64,000 nucleotides of DNA from NCBI RefSeq assembly GCF_900115695.1, contig NZ_FOXK01000004.1, forward strand, positions 310,001-374,000, read 5' to 3'. Below the pieces are notes generated by a model. The model had not been told where the DNA came from. It searched no databases and saw only the letters and a list, made by a program, of their open reading frames with translations. Of the stretch, positions 27,744 through 35,233 are shown piece by piece (within the stretch, counting starts at the first letter, position 1; every line of letters begins with the position of its first letter). A program made the translations under genes and the position numbers. The DNA is from Ectopseudomonas toyotomiensis. GTDB lineage: Bacteria > Pseudomonadota > Gammaproteobacteria > Pseudomonadales > Pseudomonadaceae.

Positions 27744-29105
27744 TCAAGCCGCGCTAGCCTTACAACTGCCGCTTGCAGGTCGACCGATGCCGCGATAAAG
27801 AAAACCCAGCTCCGCCAGCTGATCGGCGTCATAGATGTTGCGCCCGTCGAACAGCACCGGCATGCGCATCGCACCGCGAATACGCGGGAAGTCAGGCTGA
27901 CGAAACTGCTTCCACTCCGTCACCAGCACCAGCGCATCCGCACCCTGGGCGACGGCATAGGGGGATTCGCTCAGCACCAGTTGCCCCGCCTCGACGGCCG
28001 CCGCATAACGTGCAGCAACAGCTGCCGTGGCAGCAGGGTCGCAAGCCTGCACCTTGGCGCCAGCGGTCAGCAATGCGTCGAGCAGCACCAGACTGGGCGC
28101 TTCACGCAGATCGTCAGTACCGGGCTTGAATGCCAACCCCCAGAGCGCGACGACCCGCCCCTGCAAGTGGCCATTGAAATGCTCGCGCAAGGCCTGGAAC
28201 AGCAGCGTTTTCTGCAGCGCATTGCGCGCTTCGACCGCACGCAGGATGCCCGGCTCGATACCCTCGTGCTCAGCCGTACGGATCAGCGCTTTCACATCCT
28301 TGGGAAAGCACGAGCCGCCATAACCGCAACCAGCGTAGATGAAGTGCGTGCCGATACGCCGGTCGCTACCGATACCGCGGCGTACCTCCTCGATATCCAC
28401 GCCCAACCGCGCGCAGATACCTGCCATCTCGTTGATAAAGGAAATCTTGGTCGCCAGAAAGGCATTGGCCGCGTACTTGCTGAACTCGGCGGCGCGCACG
28501 CCCATGCACAACAGGCGGTCGTGATTGCGCAGAAATGGCGCATACAGCCGGCGTAGTAACTCGCGCCCACGCTCGTCGTCGCAGCCGACGATCACCCGAT
28601 CGGGGCGCATGAAGTCCTCGACCGCAGAACCTTCCTTGAGAAACTCCGGATTGCTCGCCACGATCACCCGCGCCCGTTGTTCCCGACGCGCCAGGCCGGC
28701 GTTGATGCGCTGCGCCACACGCTCGGCGGTGCCCACCGGCACCGTGGATTTGTCCACCACCAGACACGCATGATCGAGCCGTTCACCCAGCTCGTCGGCA
28801 ACCGCCAGCACATGGCTCAGATCGGCCGAACCGTCCTCACCACTGGGCGTGCCCACCGCAATGAAAATCACCTCGGCGCGGCGGATGCCGGACTTCAGCT
28901 GCGAAGTGAAACTGAGCTGCCCTGCGGCCAGCTGCACCTTGAGCATCGTTTCCAGGCCAGGTTCATAAATCGGCACCTCACCTCGAGAAAGCATCGCGAC
29001 GCGCTGCGGATCTCGCTCGACGCAGACCACCTGATTGCCCATTTCGGCAAAACAGGTGGCCGTCACCAAACCTACGTACCCTGCTCCAATCACGCATATC
29101 TGCAT
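27744..29105 (-). CDS. ugd: UDP-glucose 6-dehydrogenase
   Basis: A 453-residue enzyme that oxidises UDP-glucose to UDP-glucuronate with two NAD+. GAGYVGLVTATCFAEMG at the N-terminus binds NAD, NPEFLKEGSAVEDF is near residue 160, and the catalytic Cys is in GCGYGGSCFPKD near residue 262. GLAFKPGTDDLREAPS begins the C-terminal UDP-binding domain. I take the ATG at 29105, at the Rossmann motif, preceded by ccaggaggatgctgcg. With galU it supplies precursors for exopolysaccharide and lipid A modification. Confidence 0.96.
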   Translation of the reverse strand: MQICVIGAGYVGLVTATCFAEMGNQVVCVERDPQRVAMLSRGEVPIYEPGLETMLKVQLAAGQLSFTSQLKSGIRRAEVIFIAVGTPSGEDGSADLSHVLAVADELGERLDHACLVVDKSTVPVGTAERVAQRINAGLARREQRARVIVASNPEFLKEGSAVEDFMRPDRVIVGCDDERGRELLRRLYAPFLRNHDRLLCMGVRAAEFSKYAANAFLATKISFINEMAGICARLGVDIEEVRRGIGSDRRIGTHFIYAGCGYGGSCFPKDVKALIRTAEHEGIEPGILRAVEARNALQKTLLFQALREHFNGHLQGRVVALWGLAFKPGTDDLREAPSLVLLDALLTAGAKVQACDPAATAAVAARYAAAVEAGQLVLSESPYAVAQGADALVLVTEWKQFRQPDFPRIRGAMRMPVLFDGRNIYDADQLAELGFLYRGIGRPASGSCKASAA

Positions 29106-29313
29106 CGCAGCATCCTCCTGGCCTATGCTGCGATTGCAACCAATCGCGGTGGCAGCGATATGACGGAACGACGAAGGAATGATGACAAGCGCCTTCGCCG
29201 TAGTCGGCGGGTATTGGCCAATGTGGCTGTATCTTCGGCGCTGTAGGTAAGGAGCACGGCCTGACCGTGCCAGACGAATAACCGTTCGAGCTAATTGCCC
29301 CAAGGGAACGACC

Positions 29314-29460
29314 ATGCCAGACGACAAACGCCAGCAACTACGCAATAAGTTGCTGGCCGGCGCCGAATCCAAGCCAGCAAAGCCCGCCAATCAGCGATAT
29401 TTCGCTAGCCTGCGTGAACGTGTACGACGCTCCAGGCAGTCACCTCCTCCATCGATTTGA
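29314..29460 (+). CDS. Possible small basic protein (48 aa)
   Basis: A 48-codon frame from an ATG at 29314 with caagggaacgacc upstream, ending at 29460 just before the prophage boundary. The product is Arg/Lys/Gln-rich with no membrane segment (MPDDKRQQLRNKLLAG...). I recognise no family. Pseudomonas-like codon use supports it weakly. Confidence 0.4.
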   Translation: MPDDKRQQLRNKLLAGAESKPAKPANQRYFASLRERVRRSRQSPPPSI

Positions 29461-29519
29461 AACGAGCGGCTGGCTGTTTAGCGTCTTGCGCCGAGAGATG
29501 AGCGACAAGCCAGAAAACC

Positions 29520-29555
29520 AAAAGCCCTGAAAGATTGTTAGCTTTCAGGGCTTTT
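29520..29555. terminator. Original tRNA-Ser terminator left of attL
   Basis: A perfect 14-bp stem (29520-29533 with 29542-29555), loop 8 nt. A near-copy with one mismatch lies at 42498-42531 beside the intact tRNA. This left copy is probably the chromosomal terminator separated from the tRNA by phage insertion. Confidence 0.8.
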
Positions 29556-29592
29556 GGTATTGCGAAAGTGGCGGTGAAGAAGAGATTCGAAC
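29556..29592 (+). repeat. attL, 37-bp direct repeat (tRNA-Ser 3' fragment)
   Basis: Thirty-seven bases identical to 42533-42569, including the tRNA CCA end and T-arm side of tRNA-Ser (tggcggtgaagaagagattc). Sequence diverges immediately after, so only a tRNA remnant is left here. Confidence 0.93.
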
Positions 29593-29686
29593 CCGTTTCG
29601 ACAGCGTGTCAGTCCGTACCAAACCCTCTCAATACGGGCTTTCCAGCCTCCCCGCCTGCTCGTTTCGTCTCAGTTCGTCACAGTAA

Positions 29687-29708
29687 TTTCGACACTTTTT
29701 CGACACCT
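29687..29708 (+). repeat. Tandem TTCGACAC motifs inside attL
   Basis: tttcgacactttttcgacacct holds two TTCGACAC copies one helical turn apart. The same pair occurs at 42457-42478 beside attR. These are candidate integrase arm or accessory binding sites. Confidence 0.5.
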
Positions 29709-29897
29709 CTTAGGGAACAGTAGGTCACCTAAGGTTTCTCATGCTCACCACGTATCCCTCGCGGATTCTACGACCGCTCGTCTGAATCACTGACAAATAC
29801 CTGTGGATGTGCCCTACTAAAAGACAACACAAATGTTGCATAACGCAACACTTCTGTTGTAGTCTGTGGCCGCCCACTGGCTAGAAGGAGCCGTACC

Positions 29898-30074
29898 ATG
29901 AAGTACAGCGAGTTCAAGCGGTGGCTGGCCCAACAAGGTGTTGAATTCCAGCCAGGGAAAGGGAGCCACTTGATTGCCGCTATCAATGGTAGGCAAACAA
30001 CGGTTCCCTACCACGGCTCCAAGGAAATCGGCGAGGGCCTCCGCCGTAAAATCCTGAAGGACCTAGGCTTGTAA
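29898..30074 (+). CDS. hicA: HicA mRNA-interferase toxin
   Basis: A 58-residue double-stranded-RNA-binding-fold toxin. The catalytic His24 lies in GKGSHLIA, and the C-terminal VPYHGSKEIGEGLRRKILKD is typical of HicA. It cleaves mRNA when not bound by HicB. It has a strong ribosome-binding site (agaaggagccgtacc), and its GC-rich codon use resembles the host. It is separated from hicB by 126 bp rather than the usual few bases. Confidence 0.92.
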   Translation: MKYSEFKRWLAQQGVEFQPGKGSHLIAAINGRQTTVPYHGSKEIGEGLRRKILKDLGL

Positions 30075-30200
30075 AGCTAGGTCCTAACGGACTACGCGGT
30101 AGGCGAGCTGATTCACAGAGAGGTAATAAAAGTGAACGATCCAACTACACTTTAGACACAGCGGAAAAACTTAATATTATTTATACTTACGAGGGTAGCC

Positions 30201-30626
30201 ATGGAATATTTAGTAGAAGTTGAGCAAGACACTAATGGTAGTGTCCTGGTCACTTGCGCCGATATTCCTGAATTTGCAAGTGTCGGAGATGACATTGAAG
30301 AAGCCTTGATCAACGCAGTTGACGGCTTAGAAACAGCTTTAGAAATATATATTCAGGAACGTCGTAGGTGGCCAACTCCACCAGCAAATCCTAAAAAAAT
30401 TAAAGACCTTTACAAAGTAAGAATACCCGCATTAACAGCAACCAAAGCAATCTTGCATAATGAAATGCTTGAGCAAGGAATAAGGAAATCTGAACTTGCA
30501 CGTAGACTACACGTTGCAATGCCACAGATTGATAGACTCCTTGACGTAAGGCATAAATCAAAACTGGAAGGTTTAGAGGAAGCGCTAGAAAGACTAGGCA
30601 AGCACCTAGAAATATCTGTTGCATAA
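30201..30626 (+). CDS. hicB: HicB antitoxin
   Basis: A 141-residue two-domain antitoxin. Residues 1-65 form the HicB partial RNase H fold (MEYLVEVEQDTNGSVLVTC, then FASVGDDIEEALINAVDGLE). The C-terminal ~50 residues form a helix-turn-helix DNA-binding domain (IRKSELARRLHVAMPQIDRL). It neutralises HicA and represses the operon. Its codon use is AT-rich, unlike hicA, so the two genes may have different recent histories. The intervening 126 bp has promoter-like AT-rich sequence, which fits a separate hicB promoter. Confidence 0.92.
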   Translation: MEYLVEVEQDTNGSVLVTCADIPEFASVGDDIEEALINAVDGLETALEIYIQERRRWPTPPANPKKIKDLYKVRIPALTATKAILHNEMLEQGIRKSELARRLHVAMPQIDRLLDVRHKSKLEGLEEALERLGKHLEISVA

Positions 30627-30683
30627 ATATCAAGGCCCCGCAATGGGGCCTTATTTATTTAGGCAATAACTAGCACGTTTCCT

Positions 30684-31157
30684 ATGCATGCCAAGCGGAG
30701 CAATAATTGCAAAAAAAAATATGAAATATCGGGAGTGGCATTAGAGGCTATAGGCCTCTTTCTACTATTGATTGCAACCTTTTGGGAAAATGAATATTCT
30801 GGCTGGTGGGACACCCAATCCCCAGAGTGGCAATACTGGATTCAGGAAGAGGTAAATCTAGCGACGCTATACACTCTAGCTGACCTAGCTGCGCTAGCGG
30901 CTGTAACAGATCAAAATCTTCAGAACAAAATGGCTATAGATGCTAAGAACAGAGCCACAGACGCTGCCATTCGATCTATAACCATGCGAGACGAACGCAA
31001 AAAAGCATTAAAAGGGCAAGCTGAGCTTTTCTCTAAAATAAAACTATGGCTATTAATAAGTAGCGCTATATGTCTAATCATTGGAAAAAGCCTAGTATTA
31101 ATAGCCCTCCTTAAAAAAGGACGCCAGACAAATATTGGGCCTACCCCATCGGATTAA
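30684..31157 (+). CDS. Two-TM protein of unknown function (prophage cargo)
   Basis: A 157-residue AT-rich gene. The product has a Lys-rich N-terminus, one membrane helix at about residues 17-35 (GVALEAIGLFLLLIATFW), a ~80-residue soluble helical part with charged residues, and a second helix at about 118-142 (LWLLISSAICLIIGKSLVLI). No family is recognised. It converges on, and overlaps by 17 nt, the minus-strand gene next door. Position and composition suggest phage moron cargo, for example an immunity or exclusion protein, but that is inference. Confidence 0.6.
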   Translation: MHAKRSNNCKKKYEISGVALEAIGLFLLLIATFWENEYSGWWDTQSPEWQYWIQEEVNLATLYTLADLAALAAVTDQNLQNKMAIDAKNRATDAAIRSITMRDERKKALKGQAELFSKIKLWLLISSAICLIIGKSLVLIALLKKGRQTNIGPTPSD

Positions 31158-31911
31158 AACTGCTCGCTGCAGAGCAATAGCGCGTCTTCATGCGATCACT
31201 GCTTGTCTTGCGGTCACTGTCATAGCGGGCGCGCCAGGTTCGGCACTCTTCGTGGAAGTGCTGTTTGGCGGCCTTTCGGCATTCGCGGTAGTCGATTGAT
31301 CCGCGCCGGTGATTGGCGCAGACGCTGGTGCTGTCGATGTAGTTATTCACCGATAGCCATTCCGCCAGGTAGTTGCTGCCACCGTTCCAACTCTTTATCC
31401 ATCTGGAAGTACGCTCGTTGCTCACCTGTCTGGTTTGGCGCTGCTGCGTCTGCTGGGGTGCTTGGGCTATGCGATGGGTAGCGGGCGGTGTGTAGGTGCT
31501 GGCCGGCTGCTTGGGTGTGTAGTTCTTGTCACTAAACACGTTCTGAGAGCTGGCAATCGCCCTCGCCTTTTCTTCCTCCGTCCACTCCATCGAGGCGTAT
31601 GGCTGAGGCTGGCTTACCGGTTCGTATGCGACCTGTCGCGAGGGTGGATCGATGGGAATGGATGGCAGCCTTATAGGCTCTTCCGGCTCGCTGTAGGGCT
31701 GTGGCGCCGATTGCTGGCTGAATAGGGGTTTGCCGTCTACGTGGATCGCCTGCTTGAGCTGATCCACATTGATCACGATTGGCTTTGCAAACATCGCGAT
31801 CACGCCCCAGGTAATCGCGGAACCTACGCCCAAGATGGCCATCATTCTCCATGGGCCGGGCTTTTTCTTGCTGCGTAGGTAGTCTGGTGCGTCATCCCAG
31901 TCTGATTTCAT
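31141..31911 (-). CDS. Membrane-anchored Pro/Gln-rich protein with Cys-containing C-terminal domain
   Basis: A 256-residue protein. A cytosolic N-terminus (WDDAPDYLRSKKKPGPWR) is followed by one membrane helix at about residues 23-42, then a long Pro/Gln/Ser-rich periplasmic linker (about 60-160). The C-terminal ~90 residues carry five cysteines (CANHRRGSIDYRECRKAAKQ, EECRTW, RYCSAASSF). It is 35 bp downstream of the NACHT gene on the same strand and could be co-transcribed, yet it is GC-richer. I do not recognise a family, and it could be a phage envelope or exclusion protein. Confidence 0.6.
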   Translation of the reverse strand: MKSDWDDAPDYLRSKKKPGPWRMMAILGVGSAITWGVIAMFAKPIVINVDQLKQAIHVDGKPLFSQQSAPQPYSEPEEPIRLPSIPIDPPSRQVAYEPVSQPQPYASMEWTEEEKARAIASSQNVFSDKNYTPKQPASTYTPPATHRIAQAPQQTQQRQTRQVSNERTSRWIKSWNGGSNYLAEWLSVNNYIDSTSVCANHRRGSIDYRECRKAAKQHFHEECRTWRARYDSDRKTSSDRMKTRYCSAASSFNPMG

Positions 31912-31946
31912 ATTGCCTCCCTGCTATTCCTTAATCTCCTTATGTT

Positions 31947-33779
31947 TCAACCTAACAAGAACTCAGATATATCCGCTTGTTTTTTCTTATGTTTTCTCTC
32001 AAGAACCTTTATCTTGCCTTTGGCAAATTCAAGCCTAGACACAAATCTCTCAAGATACCCTGCTTCAACAATTAGTTTTTTTTGCTTTAACGTCAGGTCA
32101 GATGTCAAATCCAAGCTCCCGTGAACATTTTTCTTTTTAAAAAGATCATTCAAAGCTTTCTCTTGACTCTCGGAAAGCTCTTTATCCCAGCGATTTCGAG
32201 AAAAAAATCTAGACCAATCCTTGCTATACAGCCTGCTAAGGATCATATAAAAAAAAGCCTCAGAATTATCTCTTACGTCAGAACCAACTATACCAAAATA
32301 GATCAGTCTTCGACCCTCATGAAGCCTCACGCTTATAGAGTCATACATAGAGGCAATCATTGAAACCTGGCCTTCAAGAGTATCCGGAAAAAGCTGCATA
32401 TTACTTACATGACGATTTAGTCGAGGCAACAACCACTCTTTTTCCAAGAGATCAGCATTAATATCATAGACCATAGGAATAACATCATTCCTATGATTGA
32501 TGAAAGCCACCTTATCTATCAGTTCAAATTTATTTGCACCAGCGTAGCCAACCAGAAAAAGCGCTGTAAAATACTCCTGAAAAGATCTGTGAGAAAAAGC
32601 ATAGCCAAGTCCATCGCGCTGCAACACACAGACATTACTTACTAAGTCATGTACAAAATCCTCAGCTTTGGTTTTCAGACCGCACAGTCCGATTGCCTTT
32701 CTAGCGTAAGTGACAACTTCTTCCTCTGAGAAATAATATTTAGCATCAACATAACTTACAACCGCAAATGACGAAAGGGCCTTTTTGAAATCATCGAGAG
32801 CCAACTTAGACATGCTCTGTCTCTTATAAAGGCTTTTAAGAGAGTCGTGCTTATTAAACAGCGTTAAAAAGGCCTGCTCATAAAATAGATGTATTTTGTT
32901 CGGTATCTCAGCAATTTGCTCGTAGGTCATAAGCATCATCGTAAGCAACAGCGGCACGCTAGCAAAGCTCTGATGCTTATCGAACAGACTATCATCCAAG
33001 TCCTCCAGGAACTTTCTTTTAACAGCCCTGTCGTACTCCAGCTTCCCTATCAAAGATTTAGCTTTTTCTTTATCGAGAGGAAGCACTCGATATAGGTAGA
33101 ATTCTTCCCATGAATCAAAGCAGCCATCTGGACGGCTAGATACCACAACCATTAATCGTCCATACTGATTAGAGAGCTTTAACACCTCTTGATAGAACTC
33201 TTCCCTGCGCTCTACCAAAAGCTCGTCGTAACCATCTAAGATCAGCAAAACCCTTCCCAGCCTCAATGCGTACTCTAACTGAATGCGGCTGAAAGCCGGC
33301 TCTATTTCAGTCATCACCGACATAAGAAACTCTATAATCCCTGAGCTGCCAGCCGAGTTCAAATGCCTCAATTCTACGAATATTGGTACGACCTCTCCTC
33401 CATTCTCCACCATATCCAAGAACAGACTTTTACAAAAAGTAGACTTACCCGTTCCTGCAGTGCCACTCACGACAACCTTTCTGTACCTGACAACCTCCCC
33501 ATAGAAGTTCTCAGCCTCAACCCTTTCCTGGCCTAGAGAAAGATCAGTTTTTACGTAAAAATCCCTCAGCCTTACAGGTTGATCACGATATAGTAATGTT
33601 TTAGTTTTTGAGTATCTCTCATAACTTCTCACCAAGTATTTTGAGAAGCTCTTTTCGAGTATAACTTTAAGCTTATCATTTGCCTCCCTACCCATCCCCC
33701 CCGCGCCTTCAAATACTGTTTTAACAAACCCTGCCACCAAGGAGCTTACTAACCCACTCATACCTTCAGCTTCAGACAT
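31947..33779 (-). CDS. NACHT-family STAND NTPase (bNACHT-like, candidate antiphage protein)
   Basis: A 610-residue AT-rich gene. A short N-terminal helical region (1-~95) precedes the NTPase: Walker A GTAGTGKST at 106-114, Walker B LLILDGYDE at 178-186 and the sensor-like SSRPD at 214-218. Residues 396-405 read SHRSFQEYFT, the conserved NACHT winged-helix motif. The C-terminal ~190 residues lack obvious repeats. Bacterial NACHT proteins are NLR-related and several protect against phage. With no nuclease or other named effector fused, this resembles the short-C-terminal type. Its location in an inovirus suggests superinfection defence. Confidence 0.9.
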   Translation of the reverse strand: MSEAEGMSGLVSSLVAGFVKTVFEGAGGMGREANDKLKVILEKSFSKYLVRSYERYSKTKTLLYRDQPVRLRDFYVKTDLSLGQERVEAENFYGEVVRYRKVVVSGTAGTGKSTFCKSLFLDMVENGGEVVPIFVELRHLNSAGSSGIIEFLMSVMTEIEPAFSRIQLEYALRLGRVLLILDGYDELLVERREEFYQEVLKLSNQYGRLMVVVSSRPDGCFDSWEEFYLYRVLPLDKEKAKSLIGKLEYDRAVKRKFLEDLDDSLFDKHQSFASVPLLLTMMLMTYEQIAEIPNKIHLFYEQAFLTLFNKHDSLKSLYKRQSMSKLALDDFKKALSSFAVVSYVDAKYYFSEEEVVTYARKAIGLCGLKTKAEDFVHDLVSNVCVLQRDGLGYAFSHRSFQEYFTALFLVGYAGANKFELIDKVAFINHRNDVIPMVYDINADLLEKEWLLPRLNRHVSNMQLFPDTLEGQVSMIASMYDSISVRLHEGRRLIYFGIVGSDVRDNSEAFFYMILSRLYSKDWSRFFSRNRWDKELSESQEKALNDLFKKKNVHGSLDLTSDLTLKQKKLIVEAGYLERFVSRLEFAKGKIKVLERKHKKKQADISEFLLG

Positions 33780-33920
33780 GCTTTCTCACTCAGCCTAAAA
33801 TAGATTATTTTAATTTAGCGTAAACTTATAATTCACTGATTGCATTCTAAGAAAGAAGCACGCATCACAATTATCCCTTTCCTTGGGCGTACCAGCGCCT
33901 AGCTACTTCAGTTGTAATCG

Positions 33921-34202
33921 CTATCCCGCGTTTTGATTGGGCAAGTTTGAATCGGCCTGATCGTATTCGGGGCTTGTCTGCCCTGCTTCTGGAGCTACAT
34001 CGCCACTGACCACCCACAAGGCATATTGAGGAAAGAGCTTAACGATAGCCTCGATCTCCTCTGCCTTGATTTCGCGCTTTCTGGCGGTGTTCTTCAGGTT
34101 GTTCCAGGTGTAGCGACTGATGCCAGTGCGCTCCTCTAGCTCAGGAAGCCGAATCCCTGAGCTTTTCAAAATAGTTATAACGCGCTCTTTAATCATAGCC
34201 AC
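33921..34202 (-). CDS. Phage repressor-type HTH protein
   Basis: A 93-residue DNA-binding protein. Residues 5-60 form an HTH (VITILKSSGIRLPELEERTG, then SRYTWNNLKNTARKREIKAEE) like short phage C-type repressors. The acidic, Pro/Gln/Asn-rich C-terminus is probably flexible. It is divergent from the Cox-like gene across a 121-bp switch region containing two ATCC-N5-GGAT palindromes. It is the likely lysogeny regulator of the prophage. Confidence 0.85.
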   Translation of the reverse strand: MAMIKERVITILKSSGIRLPELEERTGISRYTWNNLKNTARKREIKAEEIEAIVKLFPQYALWVVSGDVAPEAGQTSPEYDQADSNLPNQNAG

Positions 34203-34220
34203 TTGATCTATAGTTGATAT

Positions 34221-34274
34221 ATCCGATATGGATCAACAATGGCATTATCCGTTTCGACACGATCCATTTTGGAT
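34221..34274. promoter_or_regulatory. Candidate repressor operators (two ATCC-N5-GGAT palindromes)
   Basis: ATCCGATATGGAT (34221-34233) and ATCCATTTTGGAT (34262-34274) share the same 4-5-4 dyad, centred 41 bp apart, about four helical turns. A TTATCC half-site and a TTTCGACAC motif lie between them. They sit in the divergent repressor/cox intergenic region. Confidence 0.65.
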
Positions 34275-34323
34275 AACGCAGTGCTGAATAACTGGCATTG
34301 ACACGAATAGTGACGGAACGAGC

Positions 34324-34539
34324 ATGGAACTGGAAGAGCTGGAACCTTCGAAGCTGATAGGCCCGCAACAGGACGTGGAAACCGTCGAGTCCTGGGCCGA
34401 CCGCAACGGCCTGACCTACGGCACCGCGCGTGCCTGGGCAATGAAAGGCGTTCTTCCCACCGTAAAGCTAGGCAAGCGCCGCATGGTCAACAGCGCCCTG
34501 CTCCGCACTTGGCTGCTGGAACAGGAGTGGACGGCATGA
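34324..34539 (+). CDS. Cox/excisionase-like MerR-type HTH protein
   Basis: A 71-residue protein with a winged-helix/Xis fold. SWADRNGLTYGTARAWAMKG is the recognition helix region and LPTVKLGKRRMVNSALL the wing. In Pf-like phages this position encodes the excisionase, which also counters the repressor. It is the first gene of the rightward early operon. Its stop overlaps the next start (ATGA at 34536). Confidence 0.85.
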   Translation: MELEELEPSKLIGPQQDVETVESWADRNGLTYGTARAWAMKGVLPTVKLGKRRMVNSALLRTWLLEQEWTA

Positions 34540-34685
34540 ATCCTCCTTTCTATACGCAAGCCGCCTTCGCCGCCCTGGCGGGTGTTCCCGTCGAACAGGT
34601 CGCGCACTGGATCAGAACCGGCGCCGTCGAGAGCGTAAAGCTCGGCAAAACCCGCGTGGTGCTGTTTCCGGGGGTGAACCAATGA
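34536..34685 (+). CDS. Second short Xis-like HTH protein (49 aa)
   Basis: A 49-residue protein resembling the upstream gene in layout: FAALAGVPVEQVAHWIRTGA as HTH, then VESVKLGKTRVVLFPG as wing. It overlaps both neighbours by ATGA junctions, a strong sign of a real translated gene despite its length. It may be a second Cox/Xis-like factor or a regulator of early genes. Confidence 0.7.
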   Translation: MNPPFYTQAAFAALAGVPVEQVAHWIRTGAVESVKLGKTRVVLFPGVNQ

Positions 34686-35233
34686 GCCGCACTGACCCGC
34701 AATTCAAGCTGCGCATGCCGCCAGCCCTCCGCGCCCAGGTAGAGCAAGCCGCCGAACAGGCGAACCGCTCCCTGAACGCCGAAATCGTCACCCGCCTGCA
34801 AGCCAGCTTCGCCAAAGCAAAGCCAGAGGTGTCGGCCAATGACCAACACGAGTCAGTACCTGCTGTCACACCCCAGGGAGTGCGGCTGTCCGGGCTGCTT
34901 CGCCCGCAATCCCCAGGGCAAGTACATGGCGTTCGTGCGACACCCGCACCCCGAGAACTGCGACTGCTCTGTGTGCTACGTCAATCGAAACTGGGCGACG
35001 CTCCCGACATCGTCGAACTCGGATACCTACCGATCCACACCATGCACCGACTGCCACCCCGCGCAATGGTCCGTGGTAAATGGTCGGACCCACGTTACGC
35101 CGGCTTATACCTGCGAGAAACACAAGCCGTCGAACCGACCGCCGAAGTACTGGAGCGTTGTGCACGACACCGGCAAACCAACGCCCTTCGTGCCGCTACG
35201 CGAACCGTTCGAACTGGTGGGGTGATCGCATGA
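34682..35233 (+). CDS. Arc-type ribbon-helix-helix protein with unusual C-terminal extension
   Basis: The N-terminal ~50 residues are an Arc/MetJ RHH domain (QFKLRMPPALRAQVEQAAEQ, then NRSLNAEIVTRLQ), typical of phage DNA-binding proteins. The remaining ~130 residues are Arg/Pro-rich and are read in the frame overlapping the 34839 Cys-rich gene. They may be a by-product of that gene rather than a selected domain. Junctions with both neighbours are ATGA overlaps (34682 and 35230), which argue that the long frame is nevertheless translated to its end. Confidence 0.65.
   Translation: MSRTDPQFKLRMPPALRAQVEQAAEQANRSLNAEIVTRLQASFAKAKPEVSANDQHESVPAVTPQGVRLSGLLRPQSPGQVHGVRATPAPRELRLLCVLRQSKLGDAPDIVELGYLPIHTMHRLPPRAMVRGKWSDPRYAGLYLRETQAVEPTAEVLERCARHRQTNALRAATRTVRTGGVIA
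34839..35225 (+). CDS. Cys-rich putative zinc-binding protein, nested out of frame
   Basis: A 128-residue frame inside the 3' two-thirds of the Arc gene. It has paired motifs HPRECGCPGC and HPENCDCSVC, then CTDC and a further Cys, consistent with a zinc-binding fold. Third codon positions are strongly G/C, as in neighbouring genes, so this frame looks like the conserved one. It ends 4 nt before the next start. No ribosome-binding site is obvious, so it may depend on coupling to the Arc gene. The function is unknown. Confidence 0.6.
   Translation: MTNTSQYLLSHPRECGCPGCFARNPQGKYMAFVRHPHPENCDCSVCYVNRNWATLPTSSNSDTYRSTPCTDCHPAQWSVVNGRTHVTPAYTCEKHKPSNRPPKYWSVVHDTGKPTPFVPLREPFELVG

Noticed and set aside
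29546..29600. Second tRNA-Ser gene at the left prophage end
   Set aside because: Only the 3' 24 nt are present and the sequence diverges at once. It is an att remnant, not a tRNA.
34839..35225. Treating the nested Cys-rich frame as a mere shadow of the Arc gene
   Set aside because: Paired Cys motifs and strong third-position G/C bias favour it as real. I kept both frames with moderate confidence.
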